Of a stretch of 64,000 bases of DNA, positions 43,834 to 52,184 are shown in pieces. Numbering within the stretch: the stretch's first letter is position 1; each line of letters starts with the position of its first letter. Location of the stretch: assembly GCF_000719115.1 (NCBI RefSeq), contig NZ_JOEA01000020.1, positions 266,025 through 330,024 of the forward strand, given 5' to 3'. The notes below the pieces were generated by a model that had not been told where the DNA came from, made no database searches, and was given only the letters and a program-made list of their open reading frames with translations. Both the position numbers and the translations under genes were made by a program. Origin of the DNA: Lentzea albidocapillata. Lineage in GTDB: Bacteria; Actinomycetota; Actinomycetes; Mycobacteriales; Pseudonocardiaceae.

Positions 43834-44180
43834 ACCGACCAGCGCGGCGTGATCGTCCGCCCGTCCGCCAGCGTGCCCTGAATCCCCACCGAGGTGGCCA
43901 CCAGCACCCGCGCCGGCCCGCCGGTCAGCGACAACTCGGTGTCCGGCGGCACCACGATCGCGTCACCGACTCCAGCGGTCTGCCCCTGGATCGTCACCGA
44001 CCCGGACAGCACGTAGAACACCTCCTCCTTCGACGCGCGGTGCGGCGTCCCGTCGCCCCCTTCCGGCACGTCGACGGTCCACAGCGCGATCTCCGCACTG
44101 CCGCGCGACGGCACGGCCAGCGGTCTGAACTCGAAGCCGCCGAACTCGAACAGTTCCGCGGAATCCCCCGTCACCAGCAA
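43830..44180 (-). CDS. Cupin-domain protein
   Basis: A single-domain cupin of 110-120 residues, with PHRASKEEVFYVLSGSVTI (HRxxxEE...G), GDAIVVPPDTE and ATSVG. The metal-binding His of the second motif is missing, so enzymatic activity is uncertain. I set the start at TTG 44180 because GGAGG lies at 44186-44190 and because the longer frame, from 44201, begins inside an operator repeat. It is divergent from a MarR regulator and probably controlled by it. Confidence 0.75.
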   Translation of the reverse strand: MLVTGDSAELFEFGGFEFRPLAVPSRGSAEIALWTVDVPEGGDGTPHRASKEEVFYVLSGSVTIQGQTAGVGDAIVVPPDTELSLTGGPARVLVATSVGIQGTLADGRTITPRWSV

Positions 44181-44196
44181 GACAACCTCCGAAGTA

Positions 44197-44243
44197 GTCA
44201 ACCAAGTTGTCTAACCTTAGAATAAGGTCAACCAAGTTGTCTA
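44197..44243. promoter_or_regulatory. Two direct operator repeats between cupin and MarR genes
   Basis: The 17-mer GTCAACCAAGTTGTCTA occurs exactly twice, at 44197-44213 and 44227-44243, start to start 30 bases. Each contains a near-palindrome, GTCAACCAAGTTGTC. They fill the divergent promoter of the cupin and MarR genes, the typical place for MarR autoregulation. Confidence 0.75.
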
Positions 44244-44257
44244 CCTGAAGAGGAAAG

Positions 44258-44707
44258 ATGGAACCGGTGCCGATGCTGCTGGCGATGACGTACCGCGCCA
44301 TGGGCGACCAGTTCCACGACCGGCTCAGGCAGATCGGCCTCGAACCGCTCAGGCCCGCGCACGGCTACGTCTTCCGGTTCCTCAAGGAGAAACGCGCCAC
44401 CACCGTCGACATCGGACAGCACCTCGGCGTCACGAAGCAGGCGGCCGCGAAGATCGTCAACGAGCTCGACGACTGGGGCTACGTCCTGCGGGAACCGCAC
44501 CCGACGGACAAGCGCGCCCAGTACGTCACGCTGACCACGAAGGGCCGCGACTACCTGAAGTTGGCGGACAACCTGTGGTCGGACCTCGAGAACGAGATGG
44601 CCGAGGCGATCGGCGAGGACACGCTCGCCACCATCAGGCAGGGCCTCGCCGCGTACCTGCGGCACGTCCACGGCGAGGACCAGCCGGGCCTCCGACCAGT
44701 TTGGTAG
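44258..44707 (+). CDS. MarR-family transcriptional regulator
   Basis: A 149-residue winged-helix regulator. The DNA-recognition region is TTVDIGQHLGVTKQAAAKIVNEL, followed by the wing YVLREPHPTDKRAQYVTLT. N- and C-terminal helices for dimerisation are present. ATG 44258 follows GAGGAAAG. Its own promoter holds two copies of a near-palindromic site. It probably represses the cupin gene and itself until an unknown ligand binds; the ligand is not predictable from the sequence. Confidence 0.92.
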   Translation: MEPVPMLLAMTYRAMGDQFHDRLRQIGLEPLRPAHGYVFRFLKEKRATTVDIGQHLGVTKQAAAKIVNELDDWGYVLREPHPTDKRAQYVTLTTKGRDYLKLADNLWSDLENEMAEAIGEDTLATIRQGLAAYLRHVHGEDQPGLRPVW

Positions 44708-44728
44708 CCCCTGGTGCCGCGACCGGCA

Positions 44729-45319
44729 CTAGAACACCTGCGTCAAAGCGATCACGCCGAACACCGCGAAGACCACCCCGGCCACCCGCTGGATCCAGTG
44801 CGTCGGCAACCGCCCGGCGAGCTTGCGTCCCACCAGGACGGCCAGCCCTGCCACGGCGACCAGCGCGAGCCAGGCACCGAGGCCGACGGCCAGCGGTTCG
44901 CCGTACCTGGCGGTGATGCCGGCGGTCGCGAGCTGCGAGGCGTCACCCCACTCGGCCGCGAACAGCACGCCGAACGACGTCAGCGCCGCACGCCAGAACG
45001 GCACGGTGGCGCTTGTCCCCGCCTCGTCGGCGGAGTCCTCGTCACGCGAGAAGCCCTCCTTGAGCAGCATGAACGCACCCACGCCGAACAGCAGGGCGAC
45101 CACTCCGGCGACCACGCGGTCGGGGAGCAGGGTGATGGCGGAGCCGAACGCGGCGGCCACCACGCTCTGCACGGCGAACGCGGCGACGACGCCGACGAAC
45201 ACCGGCCAGGCGCGGTAGCGCGTGGTCAGCACCAGGGTGGCGACCATGGTCTTGTCTGGGAGCTCGACGAGGAACACCACCGCGAAGGCGGTGATGAACG
45301 CGAGCAATGAAGTGGCCAC
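44729..45319 (-). CDS. TMEM165/GDT1 family manganese or calcium transporter
   Basis: A 196-residue membrane protein with six helices in two repeats. The family motifs ExGD(K/R)(S/T) appear as VELPDKT in the first repeat and AEWGDASQ in the second, both slightly altered. Such proteins export Mn(2+) or Ca(2+) out of the cytoplasm. A yybP-ykoY manganese riboswitch precedes it on the same strand, so manganese export is the likely role. I chose GTG 45319, preceded by GGAGGACCTC. The frame extends to 45472 but covers the riboswitch. Confidence 0.92.
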   Translation of the reverse strand: MATSLLAFITAFAVVFLVELPDKTMVATLVLTTRYRAWPVFVGVVAAFAVQSVVAAAFGSAITLLPDRVVAGVVALLFGVGAFMLLKEGFSRDEDSADEAGTSATVPFWRAALTSFGVLFAAEWGDASQLATAGITARYGEPLAVGLGAWLALVAVAGLAVLVGRKLAGRLPTHWIQRVAGVVFAVFGVIALTQVF

Positions 45320-45324
45320 GAGGT

Positions 45325-45356
45325 CCTCCACGTCCGAATACGAACCCGGACGGAGG
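45325..45356 (-). promoter_or_regulatory. Shine-Dalgarno-sequestering hairpin of the Mn riboswitch
   Basis: In the minus-strand transcript, CCTCCGTCCG (from 45356 down) faces CGGACGTGGAGG (ending at 45325). The GGAGG at 45325-45329 is the ribosome site of the transporter gene and the matching CCTCC at 45352-45356 can pair with it. This looks like a translational expression platform: free when ligand is bound, sequestered otherwise (inference). Confidence 0.6.
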
Positions 45357-45387
45357 CGCGACAGACCCCGACCAGGCATGCTGCAAC

Positions 45388-45520
45388 CTGGCCGGAGGTC
45401 TCGTTCGCCCGATACGTGCATCGGGTGTGGGACCGGATCCACTCGAAGGCGGATCAGTATGTCGATCTCCACGCCACCGGCTGCGAACTCCGGTGGGAAC
45501 TACTCCCCTCTGGCGGACAC
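45388..45520 (-). ncRNA. yybP-ykoY manganese riboswitch
   Basis: Read on the minus strand. The aptamer begins near GGGGAGTAG (plus 45500-45508) and ends at GAGACCTCCGGCC (plus 45390-45402), the two conserved ends of this class. Between them lie ACATACTGATCCGCC and a run to CACACCCGATGCACG, seen in actinobacterial members. It controls a TMEM165/GDT1 transporter, a known target. The distance between conserved ends, about 110 bases, fits the family. No terminator is apparent downstream; the SD-sequestering hairpin is the likely platform. Confidence 0.85.
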
Positions 45521-45564
45521 ATCGTAACCGACGCATGTCACCCACAAGGCGTGACCTCGCGCAC

Positions 45565-45578
45565 GGGACCTTGGTCCC
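45565..45578 (+). promoter_or_regulatory. DosR-like palindrome upstream of cydA
   Basis: GGGACCTTGGTCCC is a perfect 14-base palindrome that matches the core of the mycobacterial DosR box (GGGACTNNAGTCCC type). It lies about 60 bases upstream of cydA. The cyd operon ends with a DevS/DevR-like pair, which makes DevR-type control plausible. Confidence 0.6.
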
Positions 45579-45638
45579 GATCGTGGACGGGACCGTCGTA
45601 CCTGATGGCGGCCATGATCCACACCTACGCTCGAAGAC

Positions 45639-47093
45639 GTGGAAGTACTCGAACTCGCGCGGTGGCAGTTCGGCATCACCACCGTCTACCACTTTCTGAT
45701 GGTGCCGCTGACGATCGGCCTTTCCCTGCTCGTCGCGGGGATGCAGACCGCGTGGGTGCGCACGGGCAACGAGCGCTACTACAAGATGACGAAGTTCTGG
45801 GGGAAGCTCCTCCTGATCAACTTCGCCATGGGCGTCGTGACGGGCATCGTGCAGGAGTTCCAGTTCGGCATGGCCTGGAGCGCCTACTCGCGGTTCGTCG
45901 GTGACGTGTTCGGCGCTCCGCTCGCGATGGAGGGGATCGTCGCCTTCTTCGTCGAGTCGACGTTCCTCGGCCTCTGGATCTTCGGCTGGGACAAGCTGCC
46001 GAAGAAGGTCCACCTCGCCTGCGCCTGGGCGTTCAGCCTCGCGACGGTGGCCAGCGCGTACTTCATCCTCGCCGCCAACTCGTGGATGCAGCACCCGGTC
46101 GGCATCGAGATGCACGAGGGACGTCCGCGCCTCACCTCGATCTGGGCCGTGCTGACCAACAACACGACGCTCGCGGCGTTCCCGCACACCATCGCGGGCG
46201 CGTTCGCGGTGTCCGCCGCGTTCCTCGTGGGCATCGCCGCCTGGCACCTGCACCGGAAGTCGGAGGAGGAACGCGTCTGGCGCAGCTCGCTCAAGCTCGG
46301 CACCTGGGTCGGCGTGGTGGCGTTCAGCGCACTCGCGATCAGCGGTGACCTGCAGGGCAAGCTGATGTTCGAGCAGCAGCCGATGAAGATGGCCGCCGCG
46401 GAGGCGTTGTGCCACACCGAACAGCCCGCCAGCTTCAGCATCTTCGCGATCGGCGACGTCACCAGGCCCGACTGCGAGAACGTCAAGAGCATCACGGTGC
46501 CCGCACTGCTGAGCTTCTTGGCGCACAACGACTTCACCAGCGAGGTCAAGGGCATCCAGGACCTTGTCCCGATGTACCAGGAGAAGTACGGCGAGTTCTA
46601 CCCGGTCGACGAACGGCTGGGTGAGCTCAGCGGCCAGCCGATCGACTACGTGCCCGCGCTTCCCGTGACGTACTGGGGTTTCCGGTTGATGATCGGGTTC
46701 GGCGGCATCTCGGCCGGCCTCGGTGTCTTCATGCTCTGGTTGACCCGCAAGAACCGGACGCCCACCGGATGGTGGTTCCCGGCTCTCGGTCTCGCCGGCA
46801 TCGCGACGCCCTTCCTGGCCAACAGCGCGGGCTGGATCTTCACGGAGATGGGGCGGCAGCCGTTCGTGGTCGTGCCGAACCCGACGGGGATCGACGGGGT
46901 CTGGATGTTCACCGCGCAGGCGGTCTCGAACAGCACGCCCGGCGAGATCCTGACCTCGCTCATCGCGCTCACCACGGTCTACAGCGTGCTGGCGGTCGTG
47001 GAGATCTACCTGATCCGCAAGTACGTCAGAGGCGGGATTCCGGGCGTACTGCCCCAGAAGACCGACGACGGCGCCCTGGCGTTCGCGTACTAG
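45639..47093 (+). CDS. cydA: Cytochrome bd oxidase subunit I
   Basis: A 484-residue membrane protein, the quinol-oxidising heme subunit of a cytochrome bd terminal oxidase. It begins MEVLELARWQFGITTVYHF, with a heme-ligand-type His, and has GWIFTEMGRQPFVVV near the C-terminal part, the quinol-site region. The Q-loop is short. The enzyme reduces oxygen with high affinity and allows growth at low oxygen. GTG 45639 is the start. The cydB gene begins 12 bases later. Confidence 0.94.
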   Translation: MEVLELARWQFGITTVYHFLMVPLTIGLSLLVAGMQTAWVRTGNERYYKMTKFWGKLLLINFAMGVVTGIVQEFQFGMAWSAYSRFVGDVFGAPLAMEGIVAFFVESTFLGLWIFGWDKLPKKVHLACAWAFSLATVASAYFILAANSWMQHPVGIEMHEGRPRLTSIWAVLTNNTTLAAFPHTIAGAFAVSAAFLVGIAAWHLHRKSEEERVWRSSLKLGTWVGVVAFSALAISGDLQGKLMFEQQPMKMAAAEALCHTEQPASFSIFAIGDVTRPDCENVKSITVPALLSFLAHNDFTSEVKGIQDLVPMYQEKYGEFYPVDERLGELSGQPIDYVPALPVTYWGFRLMIGFGGISAGLGVFMLWLTRKNRTPTGWWFPALGLAGIATPFLANSAGWIFTEMGRQPFVVVPNPTGIDGVWMFTAQAVSNSTPGEILTSLIALTTVYSVLAVVEIYLIRKYVRGGIPGVLPQKTDDGALAFAY

Positions 47094-47105
47094 GGGAGAG
47101 GCGAC

Positions 47106-48077
47106 GTGGAAACGCTCTGGTTCGTGCTGATCGCCGTGCTGTGGCTCGGCTATCTGTTCCTCGAAGGTTTCGACTTCGGTGTCGGCATGCTGCTGCCCGT
47201 CCTGGGCCGCGACAACGCCGAACGCCGGGTCATGATCAACACCATCGGGCCGGTCTGGGACGGCAACGAGGTGTGGCTCATCGTCGCGATCGGTGCCACG
47301 TTCGCGGCCTTCCCCGGCTGGTATGCGGCGCTGCTGAGCGCCGTGTACCTGCCGCTAACTTTGTTCCTGATCGCGCTGATCGGCCGTGGCGTGGCGTTCG
47401 ACTACCGCGGCAAGGTCGACAACCCGCGCTGGCGAAAGGCTTGGGACTTCACGATCGTCGCGGGCTCGTGGATCGCCACGCTCTGCGTGGGCCTGCTGAT
47501 CTCGACGACGGTCCTGGGCCTGCCGATCGACGCGAACGGTGATCGCGTGGGCTCGCCCTTCGCAGCCATCCGGCTCGACACGATCGTTGGCGCGCTTGCC
47601 TTCGCGGGGTACGCACTGGTGCACGGCGCGGTCTTCACGGCGTTGAAGACCGAGGGCGAGATCCGCGAACGCGCCCGTCGCGTCGCGATCACGCTGGCAC
47701 CGGTGGCACTGCTGCCGCTCATCGCGCTGCTCGCGATCGTCGCCGGACTCTGGGCGGGCGTGGTCGCGCTGATCCTCGTCGCCGCGATGTGGCGGCTGCT
47801 CGCGAACCGCGACGGCCAGTCGTTCGCGTTGATGGGCCTCGCGATCGCGGCGAGCGTCGCGATCCTGTTCGGCTCGCTCTACCCGAACGTCCTGCCGTCG
47901 ACGCTGAACGACGCGTGGACGCTCACGATCGCCAACACGGCGTCGAGCCCGTACACGCTGCAGGTGATCACGTGGGTCGCCGGCTTCGGCACGCCCGCCG
48001 TGCTCGTCTACCAGGGCTGGACCTACTGGGTGTTCCGCAAGCGCATCGGCGTCAAGCACATCCCGGCAGCGCACTGA
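47106..48077 (+). CDS. cydB: Cytochrome bd oxidase subunit II
   Basis: A 323-residue integral membrane protein (about eight helices). It begins METLWFVLIAVLWLGYLFLE and has GFDFGVGMLLP and PVWDGNEVWLI, both conserved in CydB. It forms the heterodimer with CydA. GTG 47106 follows GGGGAGAGG. The last residues (KRIGVKHIPAAH) are cytoplasmic. The fused cydDC gene starts one base after the stop. Confidence 0.94.
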   Translation: METLWFVLIAVLWLGYLFLEGFDFGVGMLLPVLGRDNAERRVMINTIGPVWDGNEVWLIVAIGATFAAFPGWYAALLSAVYLPLTLFLIALIGRGVAFDYRGKVDNPRWRKAWDFTIVAGSWIATLCVGLLISTTVLGLPIDANGDRVGSPFAAIRLDTIVGALAFAGYALVHGAVFTALKTEGEIRERARRVAITLAPVALLPLIALLAIVAGLWAGVVALILVAAMWRLLANRDGQSFALMGLAIAASVAILFGSLYPNVLPSTLNDAWTLTIANTASSPYTLQVITWVAGFGTPAVLVYQGWTYWVFRKRIGVKHIPAAH

Positions 48078-48078
48078 G

Positions 48079-51072
48079 ATGAAACGAGGCCCGCTGGGAG
48101 CACTGCCCCAGCTCTCCAGGAACGCCAGGCGCGCCCTCGTCGGGGTGGGCGCGCTGGCGTTCCTCAACGCCCTGGCGCTCGTCGCCCAGGCCGTCGCGCT
48201 GGCGTCGGTGATCACGACCCGTGAAGGTCTTCCGCTGCTGGCCGTGGCGATTCTGGCGCGCGCGGGTCTGTCGTGGGCGACGGAGTCCGCCGCCGCCCGT
48301 GCCGCCGCCGGCGCGAAGGAAGAGCTGCGGACCCAGCTGCTGGCCAAGTCGTTCGAACGCGGTCCCGGCTGGATCGCCGACCGCGGCACGGCCGAGCTGT
48401 CGGTGCTCGCGACCAAGGGCCTCGACGCGCTCGACGCCTACTTCACCCGCTACCTGCCCGCGCTGGTCACGGCCGTGATCGTGCCGCCGCTGGCCGGTGC
48501 GTGGATCCTCTTCACCGACTGGCCGTCGGCCATGCTGATCGCGGTCACCGTGCCGCTGATCCCGGTCTTCGCCGCGTTGATCGGCTGGTACACCGAGAAG
48601 CGCGTCCGCAAGGCCGCCGACGTCACGGAACTGCTGAGCGCCCAGCTCCTCGAACTGCTCCGCGCCCTCCCGGTCCTGACCGTCTTCGGTCGCGCCAAGC
48701 AGCAGGCCGGTGCGGTGAAGCAGATCGGTGAGCAGCACCGCAAGGCCACGATGGGCACGCTCCGGATCGCGTTCCTGTCCGCGCTGGTGCTGGAGATCGC
48801 CGCGTCGCTGTCGGTCGCGCTGATCGCGGTCGGCGTCGGCATCCGGCTCGTGCACGGCGACATGACGCTGATGACCGCGCTGGTCGTGCTGATCCTGGCG
48901 CCCGAGTGCTACCTGCCGTTGCGCGCGGCCGGTGCCGCCCACCACGCCAGCGAGGACGGCCTCGAAGCGGTCCGGCGGGTCGCCGAGGTCGTCGAGCACG
49001 AGGACAAGGCCCGGCCGCGGCTGCCCGGTGGCTCGGTCCACGTCGACAACCTGCGCGTCCTGCGCCGAGGCGGTTTCGCGCCGGATGGCATCAGCTTCGA
49101 TGTGCGGCCAGGGGAGATTTATCGTCTTGAAGGCGCGAGTGGTGCCGGTAAGTCGACGACGTTCCAGGTGCTGCTGGGCTTCGTGGAGCCGACGGACGGC
49201 ACCGCGTTCGTGGCCGGCGACATCGCGTACGTGCCGCAGAAGCCTGCCTTCGCCGCCGCCACGCCACGCGGAGAACTGGAGCTCACGGTTCCCGGCGCCG
49301 AGGACATCGAGCAGGTCGCGGACGAGGTCGTGGCCGTGCATCTGCTCGACCGTCAGATCACCGACCTCTCAACCGGTGAACGCCAACGAGTCGCAGTCGC
49401 GCGCGCCCTGCTGAGGGTTCGGCACGGCGCGACGGTGCTGCTTCTCGACGAACCGACCGCGCACCTGGACCCGGTGACAAGTCGCAAAGTCGACAAAGCG
49501 ATCAAGAGAGCCAGCGACACGGCGGCCGTTGTCCTCGCCTCGCACCGCGAGAAGGAGGCGATCGAGGACGAGACGTTCAACAGGGTCGTCACCGAGGAGA
49601 CGCAGGCCGAACGCCCGAAGCGCCTGCCGATCCCATGGAAGGGCGCCGGGCTGGGCATCCTCGCGGCCGTCGCGGGCATCGCGTTGACCGCCCTGGCCGC
49701 CCACCTGATCGCCCGGGCGGCCGAGATGCCGCCGATCCTGACGCTGTCGGTGCTGGTCGTGGGCGTGCGGACGTTTGCGCTCAGCAAGGGCGTGCTGCGG
49801 TACGTCGAGCGTCTGGTCACGCACGACGAGACGTTCCGTCTCGCGAACGGCCTGCGCGCCGAGCTGTGGTTGCGGCTTGTGCGGACCCAACGGCGCGACG
49901 GGCTGCAACGGCTCGTGGAGGACACCGACACGGTTCGCGACCTCGTGCCGCGTGTGCTGCTGCCGCCGGTCGTGGCCATCGGCGCTGGTATCGCGACCAC
50001 GATCCTGTTCGCGTTCATCGACCCGGCCGCCGCGCTGACGCTGGGCGGCCTGCTGCTCGCGGCCGGCCTGGCGGCACCCGCCGTCGCCGTGTGGATGGAA
50101 CGCCGAGCCAGCACGAAGCTCGCCAGGGGCCGCCGCAAGGTCGCCCGCGACACGATCAACGCCCTCGTCGCCGCACCGGACCTCATCGCGCACGACGCCC
50201 ACCACCGCCTGCTGGCCCAGCTGCACGCCGAGGACGTCGAGCTCGCGGGCCAGACCCGCCGGCAAGCGTTTGGCACGGGCGCGGCCACGGCGATCGTCCT
50301 GCTCGCGACCGGTGCGGCGGCCCTGCTCTGCGCCACGACCGGCAACCCGGTGCTGGGCCTGGTGCCGCTCGCGCTCGCCGAACCGCTGGCCGCCCTGCCT
50401 CTGGCCGCCCAGCAGCGCAGGGCGTTGCGGGAAGCGAGCGCGCGGCTGCAGTTCGACGCTCCGGAACGTCCCGAGCAGCCGCGCGGCAGGCGGATCCGGC
50501 TGGAGAACGTCGACGTCCGCTGGCCCGGCGCGACCGAGCCGACGCTGCGAGACCTCCACCTGAACATCGAACCCGGCACGCACGTCGCGATCGTGGGACC
50601 GTCGGGCAGCGGCAAGTCGACGCTGTTCGCGCTGCTCCTGGGGTTCCTGCAGCCGGAGCGGGGGATCGTCGAGCTGCCTCGCGCCACCTGGTGCCCGCAG
50701 GAGCCGATGCTGGTCAGCACGACCGTGAGGGAGAACCTGCGGATGTCGGGTCAGCACGACGACGAGGCGCTGCGGGAGGCCCTGCGCAAGGCGTGCCTGC
50801 CGGAGTGGGTGGACCGGCTCGACACGGTGATCAGGCCGGACCAGGTGTCGGGCGGCGAGGCGCAACGGCTGGCGCTGGCGCGGGCGTTGCTGCACGACGC
50901 CGACGTGGTGCTGCTCGACGAGCCCACCGCGCACCTGGACGAGCCGACCGCGCGCAGGTTGCTGGAGCAGCTCAGGCAGGACGGCAGGACGGTCCTGCAC
51001 ATCACGCACCGCCCGGACGAGGCGGCGAGGGCGGATCTGGTGCTGGACCTCGGCACACCCGCATACCGTTGA
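48079..51072 (+). CDS. cydDC: Fused CydDC ABC transporter for cytochrome bd assembly
   Basis: A 997-residue protein that is a tandem fusion of CydD and CydC, as in Streptomyces. Each half has a six-helix membrane domain and an ATPase. CydD half: Walker A GASGAGKSTTF (about residue 350) and Walker B VLLLDEPTAHLD; signature LSTGERQR. CydC half: Walker A GPSGSGKSTLF (about 845) and VLLDEPTAHLD; signature VSGGEAQR. CydDC exports reductant (heme or thiols such as cysteine and glutathione in E. coli) and is needed to mature the bd oxidase. ATG 48079 follows cydB by one base. Its stop precedes the sensor kinase by five bases. Confidence 0.93.
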   Translation: MKRGPLGALPQLSRNARRALVGVGALAFLNALALVAQAVALASVITTREGLPLLAVAILARAGLSWATESAAARAAAGAKEELRTQLLAKSFERGPGWIADRGTAELSVLATKGLDALDAYFTRYLPALVTAVIVPPLAGAWILFTDWPSAMLIAVTVPLIPVFAALIGWYTEKRVRKAADVTELLSAQLLELLRALPVLTVFGRAKQQAGAVKQIGEQHRKATMGTLRIAFLSALVLEIAASLSVALIAVGVGIRLVHGDMTLMTALVVLILAPECYLPLRAAGAAHHASEDGLEAVRRVAEVVEHEDKARPRLPGGSVHVDNLRVLRRGGFAPDGISFDVRPGEIYRLEGASGAGKSTTFQVLLGFVEPTDGTAFVAGDIAYVPQKPAFAAATPRGELELTVPGAEDIEQVADEVVAVHLLDRQITDLSTGERQRVAVARALLRVRHGATVLLLDEPTAHLDPVTSRKVDKAIKRASDTAAVVLASHREKEAIEDETFNRVVTEETQAERPKRLPIPWKGAGLGILAAVAGIALTALAAHLIARAAEMPPILTLSVLVVGVRTFALSKGVLRYVERLVTHDETFRLANGLRAELWLRLVRTQRRDGLQRLVEDTDTVRDLVPRVLLPPVVAIGAGIATTILFAFIDPAAALTLGGLLLAAGLAAPAVAVWMERRASTKLARGRRKVARDTINALVAAPDLIAHDAHHRLLAQLHAEDVELAGQTRRQAFGTGAATAIVLLATGAAALLCATTGNPVLGLVPLALAEPLAALPLAAQQRRALREASARLQFDAPERPEQPRGRRIRLENVDVRWPGATEPTLRDLHLNIEPGTHVAIVGPSGSGKSTLFALLLGFLQPERGIVELPRATWCPQEPMLVSTTVRENLRMSGQHDDEALREALRKACLPEWVDRLDTVIRPDQVSGGEAQRLALARALLHDADVVLLDEPTAHLDEPTARRLLEQLRQDGRTVLHITHRPDEAARADLVLDLGTPAYR

Positions 51073-51077
51073 GAACC

Positions 51078-52184
51078 ATGGACCCCTCTCTGGCGCGGCG
51101 CGTGCTCGTCGCGTCCACCGAGATCACCTCGGCGGCGCTGGAAGACCCGGAGAACGTGTTGCGGCTCGTGGTGGAGGCGGCCGCGGAGATCGCGGACGCC
51201 GACCTCGGCCTCGCCATGCTCGCCACCGAGGACGACGACGGCACGCTGACGGTGGAGGCGTCCAGCGGCGAGCCGATCGTCGCGACGCTGAGCCCGCGCA
51301 GTGCCGCCGCCAAGGCCGCCCGCACGGGCGTGCCGGTGATGGCCGACGACGTCACGAACGACCCGCGCACGGCCCCGTACGTGCCACCGCCGTTGCGCGT
51401 CTACGGACCGTTCGCGGTGGCGCCGTTCGGCACCTCGGACCGCAAGATCGGCGCTCTGGCGGTCTACCGCCGCAGGGACAAACCGCCGTTCACGCAGGAG
51501 ACCGTGGACGTGCTGACGGCGTTCGCGGCCCAGGCGGGCCTCGCCGTCGTGCTGTCCGAGGGCTTCACCGCACGGCAGCGCGTCGCGGTCTACGAAGAGC
51601 GCGAACGCATCGCCCGCGACCTGCACGACGTGATCATCCAACGGCTCTACGGCGCCGGCGTGCAGATCAACCTGCTGCAGCGGCGGCTGGGCAAGAAGCT
51701 CGACGCGGGTCAGCGCGCCCGGATCGAGGAGGCCGTCGACCTGGTCGACGAGACGATCGCCGAGGTCCGCGCGACCGTCCGCAAGCTGCGCAACACCGAC
51801 CCGGCCGACTCCGCCGACCTGCACGACTCGATCAAGGCCGAGGTCCGCACGGCCGGCGAGCTGCTCGGCTTCGCGCCACGCCTGCACGTGGCCGGCGACC
51901 TGGCGAACGTGCCGCGCAAGCACGCCGACGACGCGCGGGCGGCGTTGCGTGAGGCGTTGTCGAACGTCGTGCGGCACTCAGGCGCGACCAACGTCCAGAT
52001 CGACGTACGGCGCGATGAGAAGCACCTGCTGCTGCGCGTCGCCGACAACGGGTGCGGCATCCCGTCCGGCGTGACTCAGCGCGGGCTGCGGCACCTCGCC
52101 GAACGGGCGAAGTCCGCGAGCGGGGACTTCCGCGTGGTGAGCTCGCCGAACGGGACGACGCTCACCTGGTCCGTCCCCGTTTAG
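51078..52184 (+). CDS. GAF-domain sensor histidine kinase (DevS/NarX-type)
   Basis: A 368-residue cytoplasmic sensor kinase. One GAF domain (about residues 22-165, VLRLVVEAAAEIADADLGL) is followed by HisKA_3 with phospho-His in ERERIARDLHDVIIQRLYG and HATPase_c (ADNGCGIPSG, GLRHLAERA). Mycobacterial DevS/DosT have two GAF domains, the first binding heme; here there is one, so heme binding is uncertain. It follows cydDC by five bases and faces the response regulator gene, whose coding end overlaps it by 23 bases. Redox or oxygen sensing to control the bd oxidase is likely. Confidence 0.9.
   Translation: MDPSLARRVLVASTEITSAALEDPENVLRLVVEAAAEIADADLGLAMLATEDDDGTLTVEASSGEPIVATLSPRSAAAKAARTGVPVMADDVTNDPRTAPYVPPPLRVYGPFAVAPFGTSDRKIGALAVYRRRDKPPFTQETVDVLTAFAAQAGLAVVLSEGFTARQRVAVYEERERIARDLHDVIIQRLYGAGVQINLLQRRLGKKLDAGQRARIEEAVDLVDETIAEVRATVRKLRNTDPADSADLHDSIKAEVRTAGELLGFAPRLHVAGDLANVPRKHADDARAALREALSNVVRHSGATNVQIDVRRDEKHLLLRVADNGCGIPSGVTQRGLRHLAERAKSASGDFRVVSSPNGTTLTWSVPV

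Noticed and set aside
44713..44729. Small hairpin between the MarR gene and the GDT1 gene
   Set aside because: Stem GTGCCG/CGGCAC is short and has no T-run; it might help end transcription but I cannot support it.
45520..45638. Rex operator (TGTGA-N6-TCACA type) upstream of cydA
   Set aside because: I looked for it as in Streptomyces cydA promoters but found no matching palindrome; only the DosR-like box is present.
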